Assembly (NCBI RefSeq): GCF_014695385.1
Contig: NZ_JACJOD010000031.1
Span: 372,001 to 436,000, forward strand
DNA: 64,000 bases
Source: Trichocoleus sp. FACHB-46
GTDB lineage: Bacteria; Cyanobacteriota; Cyanobacteriia; FACHB-46
Reading direction: 5' to 3'
Part shown: positions 16,739-27,554 of the stretch, piece by piece
Layout of the letters: the number at the start of each line of letters is the position of its first letter
Numbering within the stretch: position 1 is the stretch's first letter
Program-made: the position numbers and the translations under genes
Notes under the pieces: model-generated
What the model saw: only the letters and a program-made list of their open reading frames with translations
Database searches by the model: none
Told to the model about the DNA's origin: nothing

Positions 16739-17071
16739 TTAAGAATCCTTAGCTTTGAGGTCAGCCAGCATTAGATTGATGCGCTCCGCTACATCTGCTT
16801 TACCTTCGGGATCGGCATCGTAAAGAAACACATCTAGAACGAACCAGCGGCACAAAATGGGGTCGATTCGGACTAATTCCAGCATCACGCCATTGATGAC
16901 TTCAGTCATCCAGGTTCTCGGCAAACGCTGTAATTCATCTCGAATAGCCAAGGCATCTTCTAAGTTTTGACTTTTGTGGGCGGCGATCGCGGATTTAACC
17001 ACAGCCTCAACCAATTTGTTGAGACCTGCTGTTAGCTCGGAATTGGGGGAGTTCGGATGCTGGTCTTCCAA
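16739..17071 (-). CDS. Conserved hypothetical cytoplasmic protein
   Basis: 110 residues starting at TTG (17071). No ATG or GTG is available in frame before a TAG at 17090-17092, and the first internal Met is far inside, so TTG is the likely start. The protein is mostly helical and acidic, without signal or membrane segments. Blocks such as RLPRTWMTEVINGVML and FVLDVFLYDADPEGKAD look ordered and conserved-like, but no domain name can be given. It is 106 bp upstream of the dnaE stop on the opposite end of the same strand, so it lies downstream of dnaE in transcription order. Confidence 0.65.
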   Translation of the reverse strand: MEDQHPNSPNSELTAGLNKLVEAVVKSAIAAHKSQNLEDALAIRDELQRLPRTWMTEVINGVMLELVRIDPILCRWFVLDVFLYDADPEGKADVAERINLMLADLKAKDS

Positions 17072-17177
17072 AGAATTTTTCAGGTAGCACTACTTCTGAG
17101 CTTAGTACGACTACCCGAATTATGCCTGACATTAATCACGATTATTTCCAGCGCCAGCATAGCCCCAAAGCATAGTG

Positions 17178-20100
17178 TTACGAATTCACCAAAGCCGATG
17201 CTCTAGCTTGAAATCCAGCTTGGGCCAAGGCATTCACAGCAGCTTGATAATCTTGAACGCGGAACTGCGCTCCTAAACGGACAAATTGGCGGCGATTCGG
17301 AGCTGAAATAACGGCCACTACAGAAATTTTGGCTCTCTCTTCTTCGCCTCGATGCTCTAGGAGGACTGTCCGCAAGCGGTGTTGGTCTTCAATATTGCTG
17401 GCTCGCTGGGGATCGAGTTCCACCATCAACATTCGTACTTCTTCCACAGGTTCAGCATCATCAATAATGAACTGGTTGCGATCATCGCGGCGATCGACTT
17501 TGCCCCAAATCATTAACCGCGCGTCAGGGATAATGTAAGCGCCGATCCGCTCAAAAGATTTCGGAAAGACTACAGCTTCCGCTTGTCCAGTTAAGTCTTC
17601 AATTTGCACAATTGCCATGCGATCGCCTTTTTTGGTGACGACAGGCTTGACGCTGGACAGCATGATGATGGCGCCAATGGTGACATCGTCACGCTGATCG
17701 CCCAAGTCACAAATATTGATCGGGGCCAAGATTTTAGCGGATTGCTGCACCGATTTCAGTGGATGGTCGGAGATGTAGAAACCGAGCAATTCTTTCTCTA
17801 GCCGTAGCTTTTCTTGTTGCGGAAAATCCTCTACGGGCGGCGCTTTAGGAGCAGATTCAAAATTAGTAGCAGTTGGATTAGGGCTTTCAGCCGTTGCCCC
17901 ACCAAATAGATCGAACAAGTTACCCTGCCCGATTGCTCGATCCTTCGCCCGCGATTGCGCCCAGTCAGTCACTAGCTCCAAATCTTGAATTAGCTGGTTG
18001 CGGTTGGAGTTGGGGTCAAAAGCATCCATCGCCCCGCACTGAATTAAGGCTTCTAAAGCTCGGCGGTTCACAGAGCGAGAATCCACGCGATCGCATAAAT
18101 CTGCCAGCGACTTGAAAGAACCTCCTTCATCACGGGCAGCCAAAATACACTCGATCGCACCTTGCCCGACGTTACGTACCGCTGACAAACCGAACAAAAT
18201 ACTGGTTTTAAGCGGGGTAAAGTCCACGAGCGATCGATTGATGTCTGGTGGCTCTACCTCGATCCCCATACTTAAACAGGTACTAAGGTATTTTTGAACT
18301 TTATCCTGGTCGCCACTATTAGCAGTCAACAACGCTGCCATGTATTCAACTGGGTAATTAGCCTTTAAGTAAGCGGTTTGGTAGGTTACATACCCATAAG
18401 CGGTTGAGTGAGATTTATTGAAGCAATATTCTGCGAAGAGCACCATTTGATTGAAGAGTTCTTCGGCAATTTTGGACTTCACACCACTTTTAGTTGAGCC
18501 GTCTACAAAGATTTCTTGATGCTTTTGCATCTCAGATACCTTCTTTTTACCCATAGCTCGGCGTAGCAAATCGGCTTGACCCAGTGAATAGCCACCCATA
18601 TCTTGAGCAATTTTCATAATTTGCTCTTGATAGACCATGATGCCGTAAGTTTCTTTGAGAATAGGCTCTAAAATTTGATGAGCATAATCAATTTGTTCTC
18701 GGCCATGTTTGCGGTTAATAAACTTAGGAATTAGACCTGCATCCAAAGGCCCCGGACGGTAAAGAGCCAGAATTGATGAAATATCTTCTAGATTAGAAGG
18801 TTTGAGGTCACGCACTACCTGGCGCATGCCAGAAGACTCTAGTTGAAAAATACCTTCTAGTTCACCTTTAGCGAGTAGAGCAAAAGCTTTGGGATCATCA
18901 ATAGGAATTTCGTCTGGATCAACTTTTTGACCATGCGTTTGCTCAATTAAGTCAACCGTCTTCTGGATCATCGTTAAGTTTCTAAGACCCAGAAAATCCA
19001 TTTTTAGGAGGCCAATATTCTCAATGTCCTCCATAAAATATTGAGTAATCACAGAGCCATCATTGTTGCGCTGTAACGGCACAATTTCATCTAGAGGTTG
19101 TGCTGAGATCACGACTCCAGCAGCATGGACACCAAAGGTTTTGTTCGTGCCCTCAATCCGGATTGCCATATCAATCCAGCGGCGATAAGTAACTGAAGTG
19201 TTGGGAATGGTTTGATTCCCATCATATTTTTCTTTGAATTCTGGGGCGGGAGTGCCGTCCGAAATCATGACCTTGAGCTTGGCGGGTTTGCCCCGGGCTA
19301 CTGGAATCAATTTCGCCATGCGATCGGATTCGCCGTAGGGAATATCCAACACTCTGGCTACATCTTTCAGCACCGCTTTTGAGGTCATGCGGTTGAAAGT
19401 AATAATTTGCGCTACTCGATCTTCACCATATTTACGGGTAACATATTCCAGCATTTGGTCACGCTTTTCAATGCAGAAATCGGTATCAATATCAGGCATT
19501 GACTTCCGTTCTGGATTCAAAAAGCGCTCAAATAGTAATCCGTGATGAACCGGATCAATATTTGTAATTTTTAGAGCGTAAGCGACCAGAGAACCTGCGG
19601 CTGAACCACGTCCTGGCCCCACCGGAATGCCGCTATCTCTGGCGTATTTAATGTAGTCCCAAACAACTAAAAAATAATTAGGAAATCCCATTTGTTGGAG
19701 CATTTTTAGCTCATACTCCAAGCGCTCGCGATAGGTGGGAGGTATTTCTTGACGGGACTGACAGTTTAATCGCTGGAGTAAACCTTCCCAAGTTACGTAT
19801 TCTAGATAAGTATCAGGAGTGTGACCTTCTGGAACGGGATAATTTGGCAGGGGATCTTTTCCTAAGATGTCATAAGGTTCTACTTTTTCAGCAACTTCTA
19901 GCGTGGTTGCGATCGCCTCTTCAATCACTTCATCAGGTAAATGATCTTGGAATAGTTGCCGCATTTCATCTGCTGATTTTAGATACTCAGTTCCGCTATA
20001 GCGCAGCCGTTTATCCTCAGCAATTAGCTTGCCAGTTTGAATACATAACAGCGCATCATGGGCTTCGACATCAAAGCAAGAAATAAAATGCGAATCGTTA

Positions 20101-20711
20101 GTGGCGACAATTTTGATGTCTAACTCGCGAGCAATTTTAATAATTTCAACATTAACGATGCGGTCCTCGGTAGAACCGTGATCTTGAATCTCGAGATAAT
20201 AATCCTCTCCAAACAGATCTTTGTACCACTGAGCCACTCGACGCGCGACTTCTGGTTTACCTTGCATGATGGCTTGCGGCACTTCACCGCCCAGGCAAGC
20301 ACTCGTGACAATTAGCCCTTCGTGGTATTGCTGCAATAAGTCTTTATTAATACAAGGGCGAGAAAAAATGCCTTTACCCTGCACACCCTTTAGGTGAGAG
20401 ATTGTGGTGAGCTTTACGAGATTCTTGTAGCCCTGGGTGTTTTTAGCCAGTACAACTTGGTGATAGCGAGGACGACGCTCTTGCTTCTCGATGTCGCCGT
20501 TGATTACATACATTTCGTTGCCGATAATTGGCTTAATATTTTTGCCACGGCAAACTTTGATCAGTTCGATCGCCCCATACATGACTCCGTGATCCGTCAG
20601 CGCGATCGCGGGCATACCGAGTTCCAAGGCGCGATCGATGAGGGCGGGCAACTGGCTGGCTCCGTCGAGCAAGCTGTAGTCACTGTGAATATGCAGGCCA
20701 ACGAAAGACAT
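17178..20711 (-). CDS. dnaE: DNA polymerase III alpha subunit, unsplit and without intein
   Basis: 1177 residues from the ATG at 20711; a GTG 15 bp upstream is less likely. In order: the PHP domain ([13 protein letters not shown] at the start), the polymerase core with the catalytic aspartates in PDIDTDFC, the fingers, helix-hairpin-helix, and an OB fold near the C-terminus ([18 protein letters not shown]). This is the replicative polymerase. Many cyanobacteria encode it as two genes joined by a split intein inserted between Tyr and Cys of the EYCFN motif. Here [13 protein letters not shown] is continuous, the Cys codon being 18423-18425 (residue 763). The gene is one uninterrupted frame. Confidence 0.98.
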   Translation of the reverse strand: MSFVGLHIHSDYSLLDGASQLPALIDRALELGMPAIALTDHGVMYGAIELIKVCRGKNIKPIIGNEMYVINGDIEKQERRPRYHQVVLAKNTQGYKNLVKLTTISHLKGVQGKGIFSRPCINKDLLQQYHEGLIVTSACLGGEVPQAIMQGKPEVARRVAQWYKDLFGEDYYLEIQDHGSTEDRIVNVEIIKIARELDIKIVATNDSHFISCFDVEAHDALLCIQTGKLIAEDKRLRYSGTEYLKSADEMRQLFQDHLPDEVIEEAIATTLEVAEKVEPYDILGKDPLPNYPVPEGHTPDTYLEYVTWEGLLQRLNCQSRQEIPPTYRERLEYELKMLQQMGFPNYFLVVWDYIKYARDSGIPVGPGRGSAAGSLVAYALKITNIDPVHHGLLFERFLNPERKSMPDIDTDFCIEKRDQMLEYVTRKYGEDRVAQIITFNRMTSKAVLKDVARVLDIPYGESDRMAKLIPVARGKPAKLKVMISDGTPAPEFKEKYDGNQTIPNTSVTYRRWIDMAIRIEGTNKTFGVHAAGVVISAQPLDEIVPLQRNNDGSVITQYFMEDIENIGLLKMDFLGLRNLTMIQKTVDLIEQTHGQKVDPDEIPIDDPKAFALLAKGELEGIFQLESSGMRQVVRDLKPSNLEDISSILALYRPGPLDAGLIPKFINRKHGREQIDYAHQILEPILKETYGIMVYQEQIMKIAQDMGGYSLGQADLLRRAMGKKKVSEMQKHQEIFVDGSTKSGVKSKIAEELFNQMVLFAEYCFNKSHSTAYGYVTYQTAYLKANYPVEYMAALLTANSGDQDKVQKYLSTCLSMGIEVEPPDINRSLVDFTPLKTSILFGLSAVRNVGQGAIECILAARDEGGSFKSLADLCDRVDSRSVNRRALEALIQCGAMDAFDPNSNRNQLIQDLELVTDWAQSRAKDRAIGQGNLFDLFGGATAESPNPTATNFESAPKAPPVEDFPQQEKLRLEKELLGFYISDHPLKSVQQSAKILAPINICDLGDQRDDVTIGAIIMLSSVKPVVTKKGDRMAIVQIEDLTGQAEAVVFPKSFERIGAYIIPDARLMIWGKVDRRDDRNQFIIDDAEPVEEVRMLMVELDPQRASNIEDQHRLRTVLLEHRGEEERAKISVVAVISAPNRRQFVRLGAQFRVQDYQAAVNALAQAGFQARASALVNS

Positions 20712-21081
20712 GGGCTTCTCAACCACAGACGGATGGAGATTAGATTACCGCATATCTAGTGTTCGCACCAATAAGTTAACCCCATCACTCCCAATATCTA
20801 GCGGAGGTTAAGGTATTAAGTGAAGTTTAAGTCAACTGTGTCATTTACCTCAGGCTGTCTGATAGTACTCTTGCACTATTTTATTCGCTATACAGCCGAA
20901 ATGCGGTTAAGTTTTGCGGGCTTGACTGATATATTTAGGGCACTTTAAGTAAAAATGAGGCTCAAAATAACCGGACCATCCCAGTCCCAAGTCGTTAAAA
21001 AATTAATATAAGGCCAGCAACTTTATCGGAACTGGTGCAATCACTATTAATACCTCACACACAAGATTTCTCCCAACCACT
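20712..21081. other. Gene-free divergent promoter region between dnaE and the DUF3747 gene
   Basis: About 370 bp, AT-rich from 20820 on, with no HIP1 octamer. Both flanking genes start here in opposite directions, so both promoters must lie inside. No RNA gene, riboswitch or clear operator was recognised. Confidence 0.55.
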
Positions 21082-22311
21082 ATGTCGAATTCCCTGCGAC
21101 TCCAATTGGCTGTCTCAGCCACGCTAGCGTTGAGTGCCATCAGTTCTGTTAATCCAGCGATCGCGGCGGCTACCTTCACTCAACAGGAGGTAGATCAGAG
21201 CAAATTTATTGCGGTAGCTGCTCCCTATGGCCGACAAGCTCACCAACTCCTCATCTTAGAACAGGTCTCCAATAAGCAGGCCTGCTGGCAAGAGGGCGGA
21301 ATCGCCACAGGAAGCCATACGCCTGTAGAACCGTTGTTACTCGGCTTTGATTTCACTGGCATTTGTGGACGTAGCACCGATAGCAATGGCTACTCTGTGC
21401 GGATGGCAGGCCAAGACCTAGGATTGAAGTATAGTTTGCGAGTGGTCAAACGCAACAATGAATTGGTGCTCATCGGGCAACCCAACCGGGGACAAAATTT
21501 ACCAGCGTTGGAAATTGGCAGAACCCGTGGCTTAGACTCAGGCTTCGCCAAGATTTTCCTTGATCCAGGTTGGCGGTTGAGTAAGCGCGTTTACAACGAT
21601 CGCCCACTGGGTCATGTTTACCTCACCAATGATTTGGCTCCAGAGACCTTGCTACCCAGCAATATTGCCACGGGTTCGACTCCACCTACCACGATTCCTG
21701 TGGTGGGCTCGACAAAACCTGCGGCTCTACCTACGACTGGCCCGACTCGGCCTGCCAATGGATCTGTAACTGTTCCTGCTCCCCTACCATCGGCTCGACC
21801 TACTCAACCAATTGGGATCGTTCGACCCGCGCAACCAATTGGGACCGTTCGGCCTGCTCAACCCACAGTAGTGATTCCCAAAACCCCCACGACTGCAACT
21901 GTGATTCCAGTGCCAGTCCCTCCTCCTCAATCCACAAGTCAGCCCGTTAGCCAGCCGATTGGCCAGCCGATTGGGGTAACATCTCCAAAACCGACTGCAT
22001 CCACGTCTGTTCCTATTTTGGTACCCTTACCAGAAACCAAGACGGGAAATAGACCCAGCACTTCTAGTGTCAAGCTCCCCACCATCACGCCTGCGGTGAG
22101 CATTCCCCCCGTGACCAACTCCAGTCGTCCTTTACCCAACAGCGGTATTAAGGTGACACCCGCTCCCAGTCTCCCATCTGTTATTCCCTCCCCCAGTGCG
22201 CCTAGTAAGGGGGGTTTCGTGGTGCCCACAGTAGGAGAGCAAAGCAGCACCCAGGCACCTGCGACTCCCACAGTTCAGATCAAATTACCAACCGTTACGG
22301 TTTACCAGTAA
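21082..22311 (+). CDS. DUF3747 exported protein with Pro/Thr-rich repeat tail
   Basis: 409 residues. A signal peptide (about 1-29, ending near AIAAATF) precedes the DUF3747 domain (about 30-190), recognised by FTQQEVDQSKFIAVAAPYG and HQLLILEQ. This family is essentially cyanobacterial and has no known function. The remaining 215 residues are a low-complexity Pro/Thr/Ser tail with short repeats such as RPAQPIGTV and SQPIGQPIG, suggesting a wall-spanning or surface region. ATG start. A clear terminator follows the stop. Confidence 0.9.
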   Translation: MSNSLRLQLAVSATLALSAISSVNPAIAAATFTQQEVDQSKFIAVAAPYGRQAHQLLILEQVSNKQACWQEGGIATGSHTPVEPLLLGFDFTGICGRSTDSNGYSVRMAGQDLGLKYSLRVVKRNNELVLIGQPNRGQNLPALEIGRTRGLDSGFAKIFLDPGWRLSKRVYNDRPLGHVYLTNDLAPETLLPSNIATGSTPPTTIPVVGSTKPAALPTTGPTRPANGSVTVPAPLPSARPTQPIGIVRPAQPIGTVRPAQPTVVIPKTPTTATVIPVPVPPPQSTSQPVSQPIGQPIGVTSPKPTASTSVPILVPLPETKTGNRPSTSSVKLPTITPAVSIPPVTNSSRPLPNSGIKVTPAPSLPSVIPSPSAPSKGGFVVPTVGEQSSTQAPATPTVQIKLPTVTVYQ

Positions 22312-22336
22312 GTTGAATTCTCCATCCATCTACTAA

Positions 22337-22387
22337 GGGGCAGAAAGATCGCCAGTGAATAATTCGGCCTTCTGCCCCATGTTTTTT
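22337..22387 (+). terminator. Rho-independent terminator after the DUF3747 gene
   Basis: Arms GGGGCAGAA (22337-22345) and TTCTGCCCC (22370-22378) pair perfectly around a 24-nt loop, followed within 4 nt by T6. It lies 25 bp after the stop. Confidence 0.88.
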
Positions 22388-22451
22388 AAGCTGGCTTGGG
22401 TTGCTATTAATATTGTCAGCAATACTGTCAGCCCTGTTAGACTTATCCTCC

Positions 22452-23612
22452 ATGCTGGACGATCGCCCAGAATTTCGTCACCCAGAATTTCGGCATTTCA
22501 TGCTGAAGGAGATCTATGAGCAACCTGATGTCGTTCGGGCTTGCCTAGAGAAGTATCTGAATTTGGATTGGACACAGAATCGCACTTCAGAGTCTCCAAT
22601 CCATCTGGGATTGCCAGCCAGCTTCTATAACGGTTTGGCCGAAATTCACATTGTTGCTTGTGGCACCAGTCTCCATGCCAGTTTAGTTGGGCAATATTGG
22701 CTAGAACAGTTGGCAGGTATTCCGACTAGAGTTCGTTATGCTTCGGAGTTTCCAGACCACCCATTTCCCTTAACTCCCAATACATTGACGATCGCAGTCA
22801 CTCAATCGGGAGAAACAGCAGACACACTCAAGGCGCTGACATTCGAGCAACAACGGCGGTCTCAACTCACTCCAGCTTGCCGTCCTCGCTTGCTAGGTTT
22901 AACCAATCAACCGAACAGTACCCTACAGCAACGAGTAGACCATATCCTACATGCACCTTCTGAACAGGAAGTGGGAGTGGCAGCAACCAAGAGTTTTGTC
23001 GCTCAGTTAATAGTGTTCTACACCTTGGCGCTGGATCTGGCTTGTCGCCGCCAAATGCTATCTAGCGATCGCCTCGATATCTTGCTCAGAGAAGTAGAAC
23101 GGTTGCCCGAGAAGATCTCCCAAATCTTAGCAGCAACAGACGCGATCGCCCAACTGGCGAAAGAGTTGGTGGATACTCAAGATTTTATCTTTTTGGCTAG
23201 GGGGATTAATTACCCCATTGCGCTCGAAGGAGCCTTGAAGCTAAAAGAAACCAGCTATATCCATGCTGAAGGTTATGCGGCTGGAGAGTTTCTCCACGGG
23301 CCGATCGCGATTCTGGATGAGCAAGTAACGGTGGTTGCGATCGCGATGCCAGGGCAAGTTTACGACAAAACTTTGGCGAATCTGCAAAAGGTGAAATCTC
23401 GTGGCGCTAGGTTAATTGCCATTACCACGCCTGTAAATTCTGAAGCCGCCGCTTTGTTTGATTCGTTGCTGCCGATCCCAGACGTAGATGAGTTACTCTC
23501 GCCAATTTTGACGGTGATTCCCTTACAACTCCTGGCCTATTACATCACGGTGTATCGGGGGCTAGATGTCGATCGCCCGCGTGGTTTAACTAAATCTTTG
23601 AGTGCAGAATAA
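22452..23612 (+). CDS. GlmS-type double-SIS sugar-phosphate isomerase lacking the glutaminase domain
   Basis: 386 residues from the ATG at 22452; the frame is open to a TTG at 22401. It aligns by eye with the isomerase half of glucosamine-6-phosphate synthase: FMLKEIYEQP near the start, the first SIS domain (HIVACGTSLHASL, VTQSGETADT), the second SIS domain (GINYPIALEGALKLKE, HAEGYAAGEFLHG) and an end resembling the GlmS C-terminal DVDxPR..KS signature (DVDRPRGLTKSL). The N-terminal glutamine amidotransferase half, with catalytic Cys1, is absent and is not encoded upstream. It may be an ammonia-using GlmS, a deaminase, or another aldose-ketose isomerase. A short duplicated PEFRH lies near the start. 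Confidence 0.85.
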   Translation: MLDDRPEFRHPEFRHFMLKEIYEQPDVVRACLEKYLNLDWTQNRTSESPIHLGLPASFYNGLAEIHIVACGTSLHASLVGQYWLEQLAGIPTRVRYASEFPDHPFPLTPNTLTIAVTQSGETADTLKALTFEQQRRSQLTPACRPRLLGLTNQPNSTLQQRVDHILHAPSEQEVGVAATKSFVAQLIVFYTLALDLACRRQMLSSDRLDILLREVERLPEKISQILAATDAIAQLAKELVDTQDFIFLARGINYPIALEGALKLKETSYIHAEGYAAGEFLHGPIAILDEQVTVVAIAMPGQVYDKTLANLQKVKSRGARLIAITTPVNSEAAALFDSLLPIPDVDELLSPILTVIPLQLLAYYITVYRGLDVDRPRGLTKSLSAE

Positions 23613-23629
23613 TACAGTCGCGTTTGGTG

Positions 23630-26600
23630 CTATGAGTCAGCGATCGCTCCCAAGGCGATTAATGTGGTTTTTTGGGCTTCTGTTAAGCCTTTGACCTCTG
23701 TAATATTCATTCCTTCATAGGGTCGGGGTGGTTGCAGGGTGTTGAGACAGGTTCCAGTTTCCAGATCCCAACACTTCATCGTTTCGTCTTGGCTACCACT
23801 CCACAACAGGTAATGATGAGCATCCAAGAGCAAGGACCAAACCCAGTTTTGATGCCCCGATAAGGTGTTGAGACATTCTCCGGTAGTTAAGCTCCAGATC
23901 TTAATCGTTCTGTCAGCACTACCAGTAATGAGCTGGTCACTGCTGGGATGAAAAAGAATGGATAGAACGGCACTAGTATGTCCTGACAGAGTTCTCTCAC
24001 ATTCTCCAGTGGCAATATTCCACAGTTTGACGGTGAAGTCATCTCCCCCAGTTGCCAGTAGTTGACCATCCGGGCAAAACGACACAGACCACACTCGGTT
24101 AGCATGCGCTTGAAGGGTTCTGAGACACTGGCCTGTAGCTACATCCCATAGATTAATCATTTGCTCATAACCACCACTCGCAAGCAAGCAGCCATCTGGA
24201 CTAAAGGCAACTGACAACACAGAACTCGTATGTCCTGACAATGTCTGGAGACATTCTCCACTGGTGATGTCCCACAACTTGACTAGATGGTCGTAACTAC
24301 CACTGGCGACTAATCTGCCATCTGGACTTAAGGCGATCGCCCAAACCCAACTGGTGTGACCTTGCAATGTTTTCAGGCATTCTCCAGTTTGCACATTCCA
24401 CAGTTTAATTGTGCGGTCTAAGCTGCCTGTTACTAAAGTTTGGCTATCCGGCGTAAAGGCGACGCCAAAGATACGATTCGCATGTCCGCGAAAGATTTTT
24501 TTCAGTGGGTAGGTCAAACTGCGAGATGCGTCTGAATCTATGGCGTTGAAATCCCATAATCTAACTGTTTGGTCTTCATGACCACTCGCAAGCCATTGCT
24601 GATCTGGACTCAGGGCGATCGCATAGATCGAGTTGCTGTGTCCCTGAATAGTTCTGGCACATTGGCTCGTAGAGATATCCCAAATTCTGGCTGTATGGTC
24701 ATCTCCCCCGCTCGCGAGTAGATGTCCCTCTGGGTGAAAAGCTACAGACCAAACCCGATTGGTATGTTTTTCTAAAGTAGTGAGACATTTACCTGAAGGC
24801 ACACTCCACAGCTTTACAGTTTGGTCATAGCTACCACTAGCAACCACTTTGCCGTTCGGGCTGAACGCGACAGAGGCTACGGTGCTGACATGCCCTGGAA
24901 GCGTTTTCAGACATTCTCCCGTGCTAGCATTCCAGAGCTTCACGGTATTGTCAAAACTGCCACTCACCAGCGTTTGTCCATCTGGACTGAGTGCCAGCGC
25001 TTTAATCCAATGACTATGTGCCGGGAAGCTTTTGAAACATTCTCCTGTGGCGATCGCCCAGAGCTTGATGGTTTGATCTTCACCTGCACTGGCTAGGGTT
25101 TGGCCATTAGCAGCAACACTCACCGCCCAGACACAAGCGGTATGCCCTGCCAAAACTCGTAGGCAATCTCCTGTCTGGATATCCCAAATGCGGATGGTAT
25201 GGTCGGTACTACTACTAATGAGAATTTGCGCCGTTGTACTATCTGGAAAACTAGGATGAGGCGCAAAGGCGATCGCCGTGACAATGCTGGTGTGTCCATG
25301 CAAAGTTTTGAGGCATTGTCCTGTTTCGACATCCCACAGCCGCACTGTATGATCTTGCCCACAACTGGCTAAAACTCGGCTGTCCTGGTTAAAAGCAACC
25401 GCCCAAACCCAACTATTATGGCCTTTGCAAGCTACCATCTGCTTGCTGTTTGTTGCTCTCCAAATATGAATGTCGCCATTGGTATCACTGGTGGCTAAGA
25501 GCTGACCGTCTGCGTTAAAGGCTACGGAAGTAATGCCGCCGAAAGTCGCTGCAAAAACACAGTGAATGAATTCTGCCTGAGCGAAATTTACTTGATGTAA
25601 ATTGACATCTTGTAGATAGGCTTGGCGGATCTTTAACCCGGAAAAATCATAACCTGCTAAATTCGTCTCTAACTGACGAAGTAAGTTGAGGAGATTGCCA
25701 CCGCCATATCCGGTGAATCCGAGTGATTGGCTCTGTAGCTGAGTCAGGAGCTGATTCAGTTTTTGCTCAAGCTGTTGTAGAGAACCTAATTTGGTCAGCG
25801 ATCGCTCCACCACAGCTTTTAGAATGAGCCGAATTTGGCTTTCCCGAATATACTCTTTGGCTTGCCCCTGCATCAACACATGACTCAACAGCAACCGAGG
25901 GGACACCGTGACGATCTCCTCACAGACTTGCTCGATCAGTTTCTCGGTCACATATTCCATCACCACAGGCTGTTGCGTAAATCCCAGTGGGCGAGTTGCA
26001 CCAGCAGTCGGCTTGGCTGTGTCAATCAGACAGCGCCATGTCAGCGATTCCAGAGTCTCCATCAATTTGGGTCTGGAAATCTCCGGTATCATGTTGACTT
26101 GCAATTCTGCCGGAACAACTGGTTCCCGATTAATTGCTAACCAATACATCACCTGAGCTTCTATGTCTGACAAGCGCTCAAACTGTTGAGTCAGTAAGGT
26201 CGCAATGCCGTTAAATGCTCCCATACCTTGGTCGAGAAACGCCGCAATATCACCGGCAAATAAATCCTGAATTGAGGTAGCGGCAATCTTGAGCGCCAAC
26301 GGATTTCCTCGGTAGTGCTCGATCAACTGCTCTTGTTCGGTGGTCGAACCTGCCAATCCTTTAGCCAGCAAAATTTCATGCCCTGCGATCGCCTCTAACC
26401 CAGCCACGGAAAGCGTTCGCACGGATAGCAAATCTCCTTCTAGCGCTCCGACTTCTTGAGGTTTCTCCCGAGTTGTAATTACCAAGCAACTTTGATGGGA
26501 GATCTCGCCGACCCGCCTCAGCAACTCTCCATAGCTTTCATAGCCGCTGCGGTAAGCTCCTGCTCGCATACCTCCTTGGAGGATCGCCTCAAAGTTATCC

Positions 26601-27277
26601 AGAATCAGTAGACAGCGAGATCCTCGTAACAGCTCCAACAGACGAGAAAGCTGGCCACTTAAGCTTTCTGGCAAGGTGATGTCTTGCTGACGAGATAAAA
26701 ACTTGATCAAAGTTGCGAGTAGCTCTGGTAAGGGCGGGGCATCTCGCAGCGATCGCCAAATCAGACACTCAAACTCACCCTGTAATTGTTCCCCAACTTT
26801 GACAGACAAAGCTGTTTTACCAATCCCTCCCATCCCCAAAAGGGTGACGAGACGGCAACGGTCTTGCTGCACCCACTGACGCAAAGTGCTGAGTTCATCG
26901 GCTCGACCATAAAAGATTGACACATCAATCGCTTCTCCCCAATCTTGAGCCGGGAGTGAGGAGCTAGAAGCGTGAGCTAAGGAGGTGCTACTGTCTCCTC
27001 GATCGCTAACTGCAACTTCCTGGCGCTTGGCTTGCGATCGCTTCAACACGGTTGGACAGTTGAATTTTGTGACTCTCTCGCCTAAAGCATCCGAGAGTAA
27101 CTGCCACAACTTAGCACCCGTATCTTTGATGTAGCCTTGGTCATAGCCAGATTCTTTCGCAATTTCTGAATATGACCATCCTTCCCAAGCTCGCTTAAAT
27201 ACTGTCTCTTGCACTTTATTTAAGCGGCCTACCTCTAGAACCTGCTCAACAATCCCTAATGCTTCTTCAGCAGTCAT
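23630..27277 (-). CDS. STAND NTPase: HTH - NB-ARC - 14 WD40 repeats
   Basis: 1215 residues from the ATG at 27277 (a TTG lies 15 bp upstream). Residues 1-75 are a helix-turn-helix domain of the type that opens many cyanobacterial STAND proteins (WSYSEIAKESGYDQGYIKD). An NB-ARC NTPase follows, with P-loop LLGMGGIGKT (147-156) and Walker B CLLILDNFEAIL. A short pentapeptide-repeat-like linker (QAYLQDVNLHQVNFAQ) leads to 14 WD40 repeats, enough for two seven-bladed propellers, each ending in a GH and an LW/IW pair. Proteins of this class sense ligands through the repeats and signal through the N-terminus; some are immune receptors. No effector enzyme is fused here. It converges with the SIS-domain gene, 17 bp apart. 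Confidence 0.95.
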   Translation of the reverse strand: MTAEEALGIVEQVLEVGRLNKVQETVFKRAWEGWSYSEIAKESGYDQGYIKDTGAKLWQLLSDALGERVTKFNCPTVLKRSQAKRQEVAVSDRGDSSTSLAHASSSSLPAQDWGEAIDVSIFYGRADELSTLRQWVQQDRCRLVTLLGMGGIGKTALSVKVGEQLQGEFECLIWRSLRDAPPLPELLATLIKFLSRQQDITLPESLSGQLSRLLELLRGSRCLLILDNFEAILQGGMRAGAYRSGYESYGELLRRVGEISHQSCLVITTREKPQEVGALEGDLLSVRTLSVAGLEAIAGHEILLAKGLAGSTTEQEQLIEHYRGNPLALKIAATSIQDLFAGDIAAFLDQGMGAFNGIATLLTQQFERLSDIEAQVMYWLAINREPVVPAELQVNMIPEISRPKLMETLESLTWRCLIDTAKPTAGATRPLGFTQQPVVMEYVTEKLIEQVCEEIVTVSPRLLLSHVLMQGQAKEYIRESQIRLILKAVVERSLTKLGSLQQLEQKLNQLLTQLQSQSLGFTGYGGGNLLNLLRQLETNLAGYDFSGLKIRQAYLQDVNLHQVNFAQAEFIHCVFAATFGGITSVAFNADGQLLATSDTNGDIHIWRATNSKQMVACKGHNSWVWAVAFNQDSRVLASCGQDHTVRLWDVETGQCLKTLHGHTSIVTAIAFAPHPSFPDSTTAQILISSSTDHTIRIWDIQTGDCLRVLAGHTACVWAVSVAANGQTLASAGEDQTIKLWAIATGECFKSFPAHSHWIKALALSPDGQTLVSGSFDNTVKLWNASTGECLKTLPGHVSTVASVAFSPNGKVVASGSYDQTVKLWSVPSGKCLTTLEKHTNRVWSVAFHPEGHLLASGGDDHTARIWDISTSQCARTIQGHSNSIYAIALSPDQQWLASGHEDQTVRLWDFNAIDSDASRSLTYPLKKIFRGHANRIFGVAFTPDSQTLVTGSLDRTIKLWNVQTGECLKTLQGHTSWVWAIALSPDGRLVASGSYDHLVKLWDITSGECLQTLSGHTSSVLSVAFSPDGCLLASGGYEQMINLWDVATGQCLRTLQAHANRVWSVSFCPDGQLLATGGDDFTVKLWNIATGECERTLSGHTSAVLSILFHPSSDQLITGSADRTIKIWSLTTGECLNTLSGHQNWVWSLLLDAHHYLLWSGSQDETMKCWDLETGTCLNTLQPPRPYEGMNITEVKGLTEAQKTTLIALGAIADS

Positions 27278-27554
27278 CAACCTGCAACTCAATCTTGGCT
27301 TTCAGTGAATAAATGACATTTAGCACGCTCACCAGGCGTACTAGCCGTTTCCGCACCCCTCAATAAGCTTATCCGCAAATTTACGGTTTATCTGACTTTA
27401 TTCCGACTTTCCCAGACGAACAAATCAGGGAGATCAAGGTTGATATCGTTCAAAACAACATTTCACAACTAAGTAGCTTGGGTATACAGTTCTCCGCAAA
27501 GCCCTGCTACCTCGCCACCTCAGGCGATCGCTGGCTTAAGGCCTCATTGCTCGA

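Noticed and set aside
18417-18431. Possible split-intein site in dnaE
   Set aside because: The Tyr-Cys junction is continuous in frame and no intein sequence is present.
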